From positions 1-7,674 of the forward strand of contig JAZASR010000061.1 in the NCBI GenBank assembly GCA_036343175.1: DNA of 7,674 bases. The letters run 5' to 3'. The position numbers were made by a program, and so were the translations under genes. Below are positions 1-6,554 of the stretch, piece after piece. Under the pieces are notes generated by a model, which saw only the letters and a program-made list of their open reading frames with translations, had not been told where the DNA came from and did no database searches. This DNA comes from JAEEJA01 sp036343175 (lineage in GTDB: Bacteria; Bacillota; Clostridia; Lachnospirales; Lachnospiraceae). Each line of letters begins with the position of its first letter. Position 1 is the first letter of the stretch.

Positions 1-705
1 ATCAGCGACATCATCTGTTTAGAGAATGGTTTGTCTGTTATCGAGCCAAAGTGGAAAATCGAGAAGAAGCAGGCAGAAAAGCAGGAAGAGAAAAAGACAG
101 AGCAGACCGGCGAGACGATTCATTTTCTTATTGATGTTGAGAGAAAGCTTACTGAAAAAGGAAAGGGCTATGCCGGCTGGGCAAAGACCTTTAATGCAAA
201 GGAGATGGCTAAGACTGTTCTTTTTCTTCAGGAACACAATATCGATAGCTATCAAAGTCTTTGTGATATCACGGATCAAGCGGCAGAGGATTATCAGAGC
301 CTTCGAACGGAGATTAAGAGAAAAGAAGAAATACTCGATAGTATTTCGGCTCTACGAAAACAAATCATTACATATGTGAAGACGAAAGATGTTTATGCAG
401 AGTATCGGAAGCATGGCTATTCGAAAAATTATCTCGAAGACCATCGAACAGAGATTGAACTTCATAAGGCGGCAAAAAAGTATTTTGATGAAATAGGGCT
501 GGAGAAATTGCCAAGAGTTAAGAATTTAAACGAAGAATTTCGAAAAACGCTGGATGAAAAAAGAGCACTTTATCGTGAATACAAATCTGTAAAAGATAAG
601 ATGAGAAATTTTGAAATTGCTCGGAAAAATGTCGAGACAATTCTTGAAATTGAAAAATCGAAACCGAAACAGAAACGGCAAAAGCGCGGAAAGCCGACAC
701 TTTGA
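1..705 (+). CDS. Relaxase/mobilization protein, C-terminal part (cut at left edge)
   Basis: The reading frame is open from base 1 and ends at TGA 703-705, so this is the last 234 codons of a gene that begins outside the window. A TTG at 31 is only an internal codon. The first visible residues (ISDIICLENGLSVIEPK) match, from memory, the segment that follows the catalytic domain in clostridial MobP-type relaxases, which nick oriT and pilot the transferred strand. The catalytic Tyr and the HxH-type metal motif would lie upstream and cannot be seen. What is visible is a highly charged, helical tail: a mixed Lys/Glu stretch, a conserved-looking 'GWAKTFNAKEMAKTVLFLQEHNI' type region (about residues 55-80 of the fragment), long coiled-coil-like helices, and a very basic end (KPKQKRQKRGK) suited to DNA binding. 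No secretion signal or membrane segment is seen. Family call is fairly firm; exact relaxase class is inferred. Confidence 0.8.
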   Translation: MSDIICLENGLSVIEPKWKIEKKQAEKQEEKKTEQTGETIHFLIDVERKLTEKGKGYAGWAKTFNAKEMAKTVLFLQEHNIDSYQSLCDITDQAAEDYQSLRTEIKRKEEILDSISALRKQIITYVKTKDVYAEYRKHGYSKNYLEDHRTEIELHKAAKKYFDEIGLEKLPRVKNLNEEFRKTLDEKRALYREYKSVKDKMRNFEIARKNVETILEIEKSKPKQKRQKRGKPTL

Positions 706-730
706 AATTTTAATTTTGAGAATATGTGGA

Positions 731-896
731 GGTGGCTAATTTAGCGTTTTGAAAAAACGCGTAGCCTTCTCCGAAGGAGAAGTGTGGGGTCCGGGCGGAG
801 CCCGGCAAGCTGACCAAAGGGCCGGAGGCCCATTTGGTCCCTGCTTGCGCTGGCTACCCGGAGCAGTTTAGGCCCACGCGATGGGATTCGGCTTGC
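731..896. other. GC-rich cluster of perfect hairpins with GNA triloops, downstream of relaxase
   Basis: This stretch is much richer in GC than its surroundings and folds into a series of stems. Seen directly: 744-750 with 754-760 (7 bp, loop GAA); 766-772 with 776-782 (7 bp, loop GAA); 791-796 with 800-805 (6 bp, loop GGA); 819-823 with 827-831 (5 bp, loop GGA), extended by 812-818 with 833-839 (7 bp, one bulged A at 832). The last is enclosed by 805-810 with 843-848 (GCAAGC/GCTTGC). An outer stem 761-766 with 852-857 (GTAGCC/GGCTAC) would close most of the set, but 734-738 can pair with 762-766 instead. A small stem 873-876 with 882-885 follows. No ORF of note lies here. It could act as single-stranded DNA during transfer (single-strand origin or similar) or as a structured leader RNA. 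I do not recognise a named RNA family. Confidence 0.7.
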
Positions 897-966
897 TTGA
901 ATTTTATTGATAAAAAGCAAATGATTACAAGGATAAGGAGATGATTAGAAAAATAGAGAAATGAAA

Positions 967-991
967 GATATCCCGATATGGGAATAATATC
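967..991. repeat. Imperfect inverted repeat
   Basis: GATAT at 967-971 pairs with ATATC at 987-991, and inside it CCC 972-974 pairs with GGG 980-982 around a GATAT loop, leaving four unpaired bases (983-986) on one side. It lies in AT-rich DNA between the hairpin cluster and the terminator-like hairpin, so it could be an operator or a weak RNA stem. There is no sequence evidence for a bound protein. Confidence 0.35.
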
Positions 992-1008
992 AATCATAGA
1001 ATGTGAGA

Positions 1009-1045
1009 GCCGTCTTTGCAGAGAATATGTGAAGACGGCATTTTT
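1009..1045 (+). terminator. Intrinsic terminator or attenuator upstream of the cargo operon
   Basis: A perfect 8-bp stem, GCCGTCTT 1009-1016 with AAGACGGC 1032-1039, encloses a 15-base loop. It is followed after one A by five T (1041-1045) and then a further AT-rich run. The form is that of a Rho-independent terminator reading rightward. It may end transcripts from the relaxase side. Only 38 bases separate the T tract from the ATG at 1084, and I see no good -35/-10 pair there, so it may instead be a conditional terminator in the leader of the cargo operon. The long loop is unusual for a simple terminator. Confidence 0.65.
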
Positions 1046-1068
1046 GATTTTAAAGATTCAAAATTAAT

Positions 1069-1077
1069 AAGAGGTGG
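1069..1077 (+). promoter_or_regulatory. Strong ribosome binding site for the ATG at 1084
   Basis: AAGAGGTGG lies 6 bases before ATG 1084 and is close to the anti-Shine-Dalgarno complement. It is the best initiation signal in this stretch and points to 1084 as the original start of the DUF2325 gene. That frame stops after only 19 codons. Confidence 0.6.
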
Positions 1078-1083
1078 TTTTCT

Positions 1084-1143
1084 ATGGAAACGGAGCTCAA
1101 TCACATTTATAATTTCCTTAAGGGCTATGGAGAACAGCTGTAA
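1084..1143 (+). CDS. 19-codon ORF, probable detached N-terminus of the DUF2325 protein
   Basis: The ORF reads METELNHIYNFLKGYGEQL and stops at TAA 1141-1143. It has a strong ribosome binding site and a protein-like helical composition. If one base around T1141 were absent, the frame would run straight into that of the large downstream ORF as ...GYGEQL-KKELSQYHGK..., giving one protein of about 570 residues. That is the simplest reading: the real N-terminus has been put out of frame by a single extra base, either by mutation or by a sequence error. The alternative is a true short leader peptide translationally coupled to the ATG at 1127, which overlaps its end. I prefer the first because the peptide shows no run of a single amino acid, as attenuation leaders often do. 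Confidence 0.5.
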   Translation: METELNHIYNFLKGYGEQL

Positions 1144-2797
1144 AAAAGAACTCTCGCAGTATCATGGAAAAATACAAAGAGGTTTTATGGAACGAATAGA
1201 TTACGATTTCTCAGATGACGCTAACGAATTAAAGATGCCGGATAGTATGAAGAGCATTGCGTTTTCTCAGATTATGCAAGGAGAAGCAGATACTGATGAA
1301 ATATTTGTAAGGACGTTTGTGAATGAAGAGATGGAGACAGATTTTCCACTCATTGCCAATGAGTTTCTTCGGCATGTCGGAAGTGATATTAAAAAATATA
1401 CGGACGAAACCTTTGGAATCGACAGCATGGATGTGCAGTCACCAATGTCGGCATTGCAGGTCAAGGTGATGAATATGATCTTTTCGGCTGCAAGAGACGA
1501 TGATGCTTATGCTGCGGAGTTGATCCGTAGAATGTATAAGATTTATTATCGCAATGAGTATAAAGCCTTGAAACGATTCCGGGATATTTCATATGATGAA
1601 CTCTGTGCTTTTGAAAATGAAGAAGAACCTCGAGAGATTACGATGGCAAGAATTTTGGCAGTCACCAGGTTCTTTGGAATTGGACTAAGCCTTGATATAC
1701 CAATTGCCTTTTTAAAGATCCATGAATATTTTGAAGAGGATTTTTCAGATGATTATCCATCCGATATTGAGTATTTCGATATCCCTAAGAAATTGAGAGA
1801 GCAGAGCGATAAGGAAGTGGAAAAGTATTTTCCGGTAGATGCAGTAGAAAATAAGCATTGCCGGAAGAATTACAGAAAATATTTTGATCTTGAAAAATTT
1901 ACAGGCGCAGCCTTTCGATATTTTGGGATGGTACCGTATTACGATACAGAATGCAATCGGACGAAAAGCTCTCTGCATAATTCCTATACACTCACAAGAT
2001 CGATACTGTCTCTGGTATATCCAGACCGAACATTCACAGAAGAAGAGATGCGGCTTTATGTTTTGAATTTCAGAACGATTCAGGCATTCTCTTCACAGAT
2101 AATGGACTTTGATCAGGACCTCGATGCAATTCTTGGAAGGGAAGATATCTGGAGGAAAGAAGAAAGCCGGTGGGAGCCTGTTGATGAGACAAAGATAAAG
2201 ACGGCAAATGTCAAAGAAAAACCTGCTCTATTGGCAAATGTGGTTCTAAAGAAATCGGAAGTTTCAAATCCGGAAGCATTGGAAGCTGAGATTGAACGGC
2301 TTCAGTCGGATCTGAAGGTAAAGGAGCAGAAGCTCATTCATACGCAGAGCCTCTATAGCGAAGCCAGGAGGAGAATCAGGGAAATCGAAACTGATGAAGA
2401 GAAGATCAGTGATGAGCATGAAGAACTTGTAAAGCTTCGAAATTTTGTATACGGTCTCACAGAAGAAGATCTTGAAATATCAGAAGAAGATCAGGCGACG
2501 ATGGAGCAAAAGATTCGCGGTAAGAAAATCATAATCATCGGCGGACATTCGAACTGGACCTCACAGCTTAGGCAAAAGTTTCCTGAATGGAAATTCATTA
2601 AACCCGGAGTGTCGGCAGCAAATGATCCACATGTTGTTTTGGATGCGGATTATGTTTATTTCTTTACGGATACAATCTGCCACAGTATATATGGAACATT
2701 CATTCATATTGTCCGGACTAAAAACATTCCATTTGGGTACATTCACTCTACGAATATTGGAAAGAACATACAGCAGATTTATGAAGATGTAGTTTAG
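1127..2797 (+). CDS. Coiled-coil protein with C-terminal DUF2325 domain
   Basis: This is the main frame of a large soluble protein. It is technically open from a TTG at 1016, but that codon lies inside the terminator stem and is not credible. In-frame starts are ATG 1127 (AAGG close upstream) and ATG 1187 (AAAGAGG, 4-base spacing); the original start was probably 1084 in another frame. The first three quarters are mostly helical and match nothing I can name. A heptad-like coiled coil follows at about 2270-2450 (PEALEAEIERLQSDLKVKEQ...). The last ~93 residues (from about 2516) fit DUF2325: a hydrophobic beta strand ending in GGH (KIIIIGGH), then FPEWKFI, an aspartate-rich strand (DADYVYFFTD), and IPFGYIHSTNI near the end, a Rossmann-like alternation. 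The biochemical role of DUF2325 is not established to my knowledge. It heads the cargo gene row, 41 bases before the MBL gene's likely start. Confidence 0.75.
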   Translation: MENSCKKELSQYHGKIQRGFMERIDYDFSDDANELKMPDSMKSIAFSQIMQGEADTDEIFVRTFVNEEMETDFPLIANEFLRHVGSDIKKYTDETFGIDSMDVQSPMSALQVKVMNMIFSAARDDDAYAAELIRRMYKIYYRNEYKALKRFRDISYDELCAFENEEEPREITMARILAVTRFFGIGLSLDIPIAFLKIHEYFEEDFSDDYPSDIEYFDIPKKLREQSDKEVEKYFPVDAVENKHCRKNYRKYFDLEKFTGAAFRYFGMVPYYDTECNRTKSSLHNSYTLTRSILSLVYPDRTFTEEEMRLYVLNFRTIQAFSSQIMDFDQDLDAILGREDIWRKEESRWEPVDETKIKTANVKEKPALLANVVLKKSEVSNPEALEAEIERLQSDLKVKEQKLIHTQSLYSEARRRIREIETDEEKISDEHEELVKLRNFVYGLTEEDLEISEEDQATMEQKIRGKKIIIIGGHSNWTSQLRQKFPEWKFIKPGVSAANDPHVVLDADYVYFFTDTICHSIYGTFIHIVRTKNIPFGYIHSTNIGKNIQQIYEDVV

Positions 2798-2838
2798 TAG
2801 ATGCGCAATCTAATTCAAAATAGAAAGAAGGCATGACA

Positions 2839-3468
2839 ATGAATGGTGATCAGATTTCTGTTAATACACAGAGCAGTATTCGGATTGCAGGGAATAAGAT
2901 TTTGTATTTTGATCCTTTTAAGATTAGCGCGGAAAGCCATGATGCAGATTTTATCTTTATAACACATGCGCACTATGATCATCTGGATCCTGGTTCGATA
3001 GGAAAGGTCATGAAGGATGATACAGTATTTGTCTTTCCGGAGACAATGAAGAAAGATCTTCTGCAATTTACTGTTAGGAATAAGGGAATGGCACTTAAGG
3101 CAGGAGACAAAGCCAATATAGATAGCCTTCGCATTCATGCAGTTCCGGCATACAACAAGCTGAAGCCTTTCCACCCGAAAAGAAATGGATGGCTCGGGTA
3201 TGTTGTAACAATGGATGAGACAACCTATTACGTTGCCGGTGACACTGATAATGTAAAAGAGTTGCAGGATATTTCATGTGATATTGCCTTTGTACCGATT
3301 GGCGGAACGTTTACGATGAATCCGAAGGAGGCAGCGGAGCTAGTGAATGCAATGCGTCCTGGTGAGGTGATTCCGATTCATTACGGATCGATTGTCGGGA
3401 CGAAGGAAGATGCAGAATCATTTCTTAAACTTGTTGATAAGGACATACAGGTGCTTATTAAACTCTGA
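2839..3468 (+). CDS. Metallo-beta-lactamase-fold hydrolase, UlaG/YtkL type
   Basis: This is a cytosolic metal-dependent hydrolase of about 210 residues, normal for the small UlaG-like (Lactamase_B_3) group. Numbered from the upstream ATG at 2833, it carries the metal motif HAHYDH (H45, H47, D49, H50), a histidine in KPFHPKRNGWLGY (H114), GDTD (D137) and a late histidine in PIHYGS (H183), so the metal-binding set looks complete. The N-terminal SIRI...ILYFDPF strand pair is also typical. Start choice: AAGG at 2828-2831 lies one base from ATG 2833 but 7 bases from ATG 2839, so the protein probably begins at 2839 (MNGDQ). The substrate cannot be read from sequence; UlaG itself acts on a phosphorylated lactone, but many members are uncharacterised. 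It sits between the DUF2325 gene and the HD gene on the same strand. Confidence 0.88.
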   Translation: MNGDQISVNTQSSIRIAGNKILYFDPFKISAESHDADFIFITHAHYDHLDPGSIGKVMKDDTVFVFPETMKKDLLQFTVRNKGMALKAGDKANIDSLRIHAVPAYNKLKPFHPKRNGWLGYVVTMDETTYYVAGDTDNVKELQDISCDIAFVPIGGTFTMNPKEAAELVNAMRPGEVIPIHYGSIVGTKEDAESFLKLVDKDIQVLIKL

Positions 3469-3513
3469 GAAGGAAAATTATGCAGATGCAGAGCTGATCA
3501 ATGAAGGAGCGAT

Positions 3514-4095
3514 ATGACACAAGAAAAGTTATTGGAGATTTTAAGACAGGCCGGGAAGCTCAAGGAAAATACAAGGCACTGTTGGATTACAAAGGAACGG
3601 AAGGAATCAGTGGCGGATCACAGCTGGCGGATTGCACTAATGGCGATGCTTCTTCGGGATGAACCTGCATTTTCTGGTATCGATATGGATAAAGTAATCA
3701 GAATGTGCCTTATCCATGATCTTGGAGAATCCTTTACCGGCGATATTCCTGCATTTGAAAAAGGTGAGAAAGACACGGCAAAAGAAGACAAGCTTTTTCA
3801 TGAATGGGTTGATGACTTTCCAGAGTCTGTCCGCTCAGAGTGGCTTTCACTTCTTGAAGAAATGGAAGATCAGAAAACGGATGAGGCAAAGGTTTATAAG
3901 TCGTTAGATAAGCTGGAAGCATTGATCTCGCATGATGAGTCGGATATTTCAACATGGCTTCCACTGGAATATTCATTACAGCTATCGTATGGAAGAGAAA
4001 ATGTGAAATGCAATCCAGATCTAGAAAAATTCCACGATGTGATCGATCAGTGGACTGAGGAAAAGATACGGAAAGAAAATATAAACGGAAAGTAA
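3514..4095 (+). CDS. HD-domain phosphohydrolase, YfbR/HDDC2-like
   Basis: This 193-residue soluble protein has the HD-domain metal set in order: H36 in ESVADHSWR, H68-D69 in CLIHDLGE, and D132 in SLDKLEA. The context of each motif (R21 and W24 before it, GDIP after HDLGE) matches the YfbR/HDDC2 group (HD_3), whose characterised members remove phosphate from deoxynucleoside 5'-monophosphates. Length is usual for the group. The predicted reaction is therefore 5'-nucleotidase on nucleoside monophosphates, but substrate choice is inferred. AAGGAG at 3504-3509 sits 4 bases before the ATG. The gap from the MBL gene is 45 bases with no terminator, and the C-terminal tail (EEKIRKENINGK) is charged and likely flexible. 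Confidence 0.85.
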   Translation: MTQEKLLEILRQAGKLKENTRHCWITKERKESVADHSWRIALMAMLLRDEPAFSGIDMDKVIRMCLIHDLGESFTGDIPAFEKGEKDTAKEDKLFHEWVDDFPESVRSEWLSLLEEMEDQKTDEAKVYKSLDKLEALISHDESDISTWLPLEYSLQLSYGRENVKCNPDLEKFHDVIDQWTEEKIRKENINGK

Positions 4096-4129
4096 AATAT
4101 GGACAGGATTGTAGAAAGGAAAAAAATAA

Positions 4130-4447
4130 ATGGAAATCTCAAAGGTAGACTGGAAATTGTTTCAAGAAAAGATAGGCGGTTGGCAGGAGCAGTATATGGA
4201 TAAACTCGATCAGGAGTACATAAAGATACTGCAGAACGAGAAACTTGATCCTTCTGACAGATTTTGGAAGCTGGAAGAAAGAATCAGAAAGGATAAGAAA
4301 AGGCCAGGCGTGGAGCTGGAGCTCACTAAGGCTGATGCCTTATACGATATTGTACTACTTATGAGAGCTGGAGCGATTACGATGGAAGACCTCGCTCCGT
4401 TCAGTACAGAACTTAAGGAATATGTGCAGGAAGTGATCAAACTGTAA
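4130..4447 (+). CDS. Small conserved-looking protein of unknown function (105 aa)
   Basis: I cannot assign a function. The product is soluble, highly charged and predicted helical, with no signal peptide, membrane segment or cysteine. The middle and C-terminal part (DPSDRFWKLEERIRKDKKRPGVELELTKADALYDIVLLMRAGAITMEDLAPFS) resembles, from memory, short uncharacterised proteins common in Lachnospiraceae with the pattern FWxLExRIxxDKKxPGV followed by a helix and a 'DGxI...DLxxFSxEL' segment. The ribosome binding site AAGGA lies at 4116-4120, 9 bases before the ATG. It is 34 bases after the HD gene and 51 bases before the helical-repeat gene, so it is probably cotranscribed with both. The C-terminal segment looks like a small helical bundle that could bind a partner; this is inference only. 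Confidence 0.75.
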   Translation: MEISKVDWKLFQEKIGGWQEQYMDKLDQEYIKILQNEKLDPSDRFWKLEERIRKDKKRPGVELELTKADALYDIVLLMRAGAITMEDLAPFSTELKEYVQEVIKL

Positions 4448-4498
4448 GAAATCTTTGATCACAAAATATCTTTATCAGAAGAAAGTAGGGCTTATTCA

Positions 4499-5368
4499 AT
4501 GAAGTCGAAGAATGATTTCCAAAACTATTACGACAAGGTGATCAAAACTCTTTTTCAAATGTCTGAGATGGATAAAAACACATTTATCCTTAGAGAAGCG
4601 AGTCTCGTACCTGACGATAAACAGCAAAAATTCTTAAATGATCTAAGGAGTATAACGGAAGATCGTAAGAAGGAAGAACAGGAACACCGTAAAAATCCGG
4701 ATCTTGAAGAATTTTGGAACGAAATACAGGTTGAGATAGAAAGCCTTAGTCATGAGGCATATATAGATGACCAGATACAGATCGATGTGATCTGGGACAT
4801 GTCTGAAAAGGCAGTCAAATATCTAAAAAAGAATGAGGAACCATGGGAACTTAGATTCCAAATTTTACAGGATATAATCGATAACGACTACTACGACTAT
4901 TATGGCGTTCTTGATCCTATGGAGGATCTTATTAAAGCTTTATGTAAAAATGATGACGAGTGGATAAAACTTGCTGAATATATGGATGGGTGTGGCCCTC
5001 ATATGGAAAAAGATGCTGCGGAGATCTACCGGGCTCATGGACATATGGAAAAATATGTTAAGTATATAGAGAATCATCTTGGAAGAGAGAATGCTCCGTA
5101 CATTGATCTTATTTCGTATTATCATGCCAATGGAAAGAATGATAAAGCAGTTGCCATTGCAAAAGAAGGTCTTGAGAAATGCAAACAGGACCAGACAGAT
5201 ATCCTTATTTTCCTGATAAGATGCGCACAAGTAAAAGGAGACCAGGCTGAGGTCGATAAACTTATCCATCGTGGGAAACTTCGGCGGCTTGTCAATACAG
5301 AAAAGGTGGTTATCGCATATCAAGATAGCAAAGCTTTGGACAAATGGAAAGCGGGAGAATTAGTGTAA
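4499..5368 (+). CDS. Helical-repeat (TPR-like) protein of unknown function (289 aa)
   Basis: No family is recognised with certainty. The protein is acidic, soluble and almost entirely helical. Residues about 201-228 (YIDLISYYHANGKNDKAVAIAKEGLEKC) and about 233-259 (TDILIFLIRCAQVKGDQAEVDKLIHRG) look like two consecutive TPR-style helix pairs, and an earlier segment around 165-195 may be another. This suggests an alpha-solenoid scaffold for protein contacts. Residues 128-135 form an unusual Asp/Tyr-rich stretch (DNDYYDYY). It ends soon after the last repeat (DSKALDKWKAGELV), so C-terminal loss relative to a longer ancestor is possible but cannot be shown. The start has only a weak site, AGTAGGG, about 8 bases upstream. 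The C-terminal region resembles, from memory, the helical tails of some SWIM zinc-finger proteins, but there is no SWIM motif here. Confidence 0.7.
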   Translation: MKSKNDFQNYYDKVIKTLFQMSEMDKNTFILREASLVPDDKQQKFLNDLRSITEDRKKEEQEHRKNPDLEEFWNEIQVEIESLSHEAYIDDQIQIDVIWDMSEKAVKYLKKNEEPWELRFQILQDIIDNDYYDYYGVLDPMEDLIKALCKNDDEWIKLAEYMDGCGPHMEKDAAEIYRAHGHMEKYVKYIENHLGRENAPYIDLISYYHANGKNDKAVAIAKEGLEKCKQDQTDILIFLIRCAQVKGDQAEVDKLIHRGKLRRLVNTEKVVIAYQDSKALDKWKAGELV

Positions 5369-5427
5369 TTTATATCAAAATTTACATTTGGAAATAGATA
5401 GTTTCCAGGAATGAGAGGGGATATCAT

Positions 5428-6474
5428 ATGAGGAATGTAACACTTGGATCAACAGGGATAATTGTACCGCAGAATGGTTTTGGTGCGTTGCCAATTCAGA
5501 GGGATTCTATGGAGGTTGCTGCGGATCTTCTTAAAATGGCATATGCGGGCGGCATGCGGTTTTTCGATACGGCCAGAGCCTATAGCGACTCTGAGGATAA
5601 GGTCGGGCTTGCCTTTGGACAGACGGGCGGAATTTTCGAAACGAAACGGAAAGAGATCGTCATCGCGACGAAAACGCATGCGTTAACACCGGAAGATTTC
5701 TGGAAGGATCTTGAGATCTCACTTGCCAAAATGAATTGCAAATACATCGATATTTATCAGTTCCATCAGATGAATGTCTGCTGGAAGCCTGGCGATGGCA
5801 GCGGCATGTATGAGGCCATGCTGGAGGCGAAAAAGCAGGGGAAGATTCATCACATCGGCGGAACAACACATAAGATCGGCATCGCGAAGGAAATCGTCGA
5901 GTCTGGACTTTATGAAACATTGCAATACCCATTCAGTTATCTTGCTTCTGAAGAAGAATTAAAGCTTTATCAGATGGTAAAGGAACACAACATGGGGTTC
6001 ATATGCATGAAGGGACTTGCGGGTGGACTCATTAACAACAGTAAAGCGGCGATGGCTTTCATGTCGCAGTTCGACAATGCACTCCCAATCTGGGGCATTC
6101 AGCGCGAGAGCGAGCTTCAGGAATGGCTGTCCTATATGGAGAATACGCCGACGATGACGGAGGAGATGGAGGCTTACATCAGGCATGAGCAGGATGAGCT
6201 TTCAGGGAATTTCTGCAGAGGCTGTGGCTACTGCATGCCGTGCACTGTAGGCATTACGATCAACCAGTGTAACCGGATGAGCCTTATGATCCGAAGAGCA
6301 CCATCAAAAAAATGGCTGGGCGAGGAATGGCAGAAAGAAATGGATAAGATTGAGGATTGTATAAATTGCGGTGTCTGCAAAACCAGATGCCCGTATGAGT
6401 TGGATATTCCGACACTTCTTAGAGAGAATCTCGATGACTATAGAAAAGTGCTCCGGGGTGAGAGAACGGTGTGA
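5428..6474 (+). CDS. Aldo/keto reductase with C-terminal iron-sulfur domain
   Basis: The product is a cytosolic oxidoreductase of 348 residues. Residues 1-240 form the aldo/keto reductase barrel with the complete catalytic tetrad D47, Y52 (FDTARAYSDSE), K82 (IATKTH) and H113 (YQFHQM); the LGSTGIIVPQNGFGALP start is typical. Residues 263-328 are a ferredoxin-like tail with C263-x2-C266-x2-C269-x2-C272 and C311-x2-C314-x2-C317-x3-C321-P, which can hold one or two 4Fe-4S clusters. This two-part form is common in anaerobes and is usually annotated as a predicted oxidoreductase of the aldo/keto reductase family; the physiological substrate is generally unknown. A good ribosome binding site (AGAGGGG 5414-5420) lies 7 bases before the ATG. 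The gene appears richer in GC than its neighbours in its middle part. It is intact, with a usual length. Confidence 0.92.
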   Translation: MRNVTLGSTGIIVPQNGFGALPIQRDSMEVAADLLKMAYAGGMRFFDTARAYSDSEDKVGLAFGQTGGIFETKRKEIVIATKTHALTPEDFWKDLEISLAKMNCKYIDIYQFHQMNVCWKPGDGSGMYEAMLEAKKQGKIHHIGGTTHKIGIAKEIVESGLYETLQYPFSYLASEEELKLYQMVKEHNMGFICMKGLAGGLINNSKAAMAFMSQFDNALPIWGIQRESELQEWLSYMENTPTMTEEMEAYIRHEQDELSGNFCRGCGYCMPCTVGITINQCNRMSLMIRRAPSKKWLGEEWQKEMDKIEDCINCGVCKTRCPYELDIPTLLRENLDDYRKVLRGERTV

Positions 6475-6477
6475 GCG

Positions 6478-6509
6478 AATATTTGATTTCAATAATAATC
6501 AAAAATATT
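6478..6509. repeat. AT-rich imperfect inverted repeat upstream of the IMPase gene
   Basis: The 11 bases at 6478-6488 (AATATTTGATT) are mirrored by 6497-6509 with two extra A, around an 8-base loop. It lies in the largest gap of the gene row (80 bases), just after the reductase stop. It lacks GC base pairs and a T tract, so it is a poor terminator. It could be an operator or an RNA-processing stem, but may be chance in AT-rich DNA. Confidence 0.3.
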
Positions 6510-6554
6510 GGTTTGATCTGCGATAAGAATTGAGAGATGTAATGAGGATGGCTT

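Noticed and set aside
26..379. Plus-strand ORF overlapping the relaxase in another frame
   Set aside because: Arg/Lys-rich out-of-frame reading of an A-rich gene; the relaxase frame over the same bases is clearly the protein-like one.
731..896. CRISPR array or tRNA gene in the GC-rich block
   Set aside because: There are no regularly spaced direct repeats, and no cloverleaf with T-loop (GTTCRA) or CCA-type end is present.
1016..1126. TTG start at 1016 for the large DUF2325 frame
   Set aside because: The codon lies inside the left arm of the terminator hairpin, has no ribosome binding site, and the encoded stretch to 1126 (FLWKRSSITFIISLRA type) does not look like the rest of the protein.
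1129..1148. RF2-style programmed +1 frameshift at CTG-TAA
   Set aside because: A GGAG lies upstream, but its spacing is longer than in prfB, and slipping from CUG to UGU would not re-pair in the P site.
2815..3174. Minus-strand ORF over the MBL gene
   Set aside because: It is antisense to a well-supported hydrolase with complete motifs and has no plausible domain.
6478..6509. Terminator after the reductase gene
   Set aside because: The stem is almost all A-T and lacks a following T tract, so I list it only as an inverted repeat.
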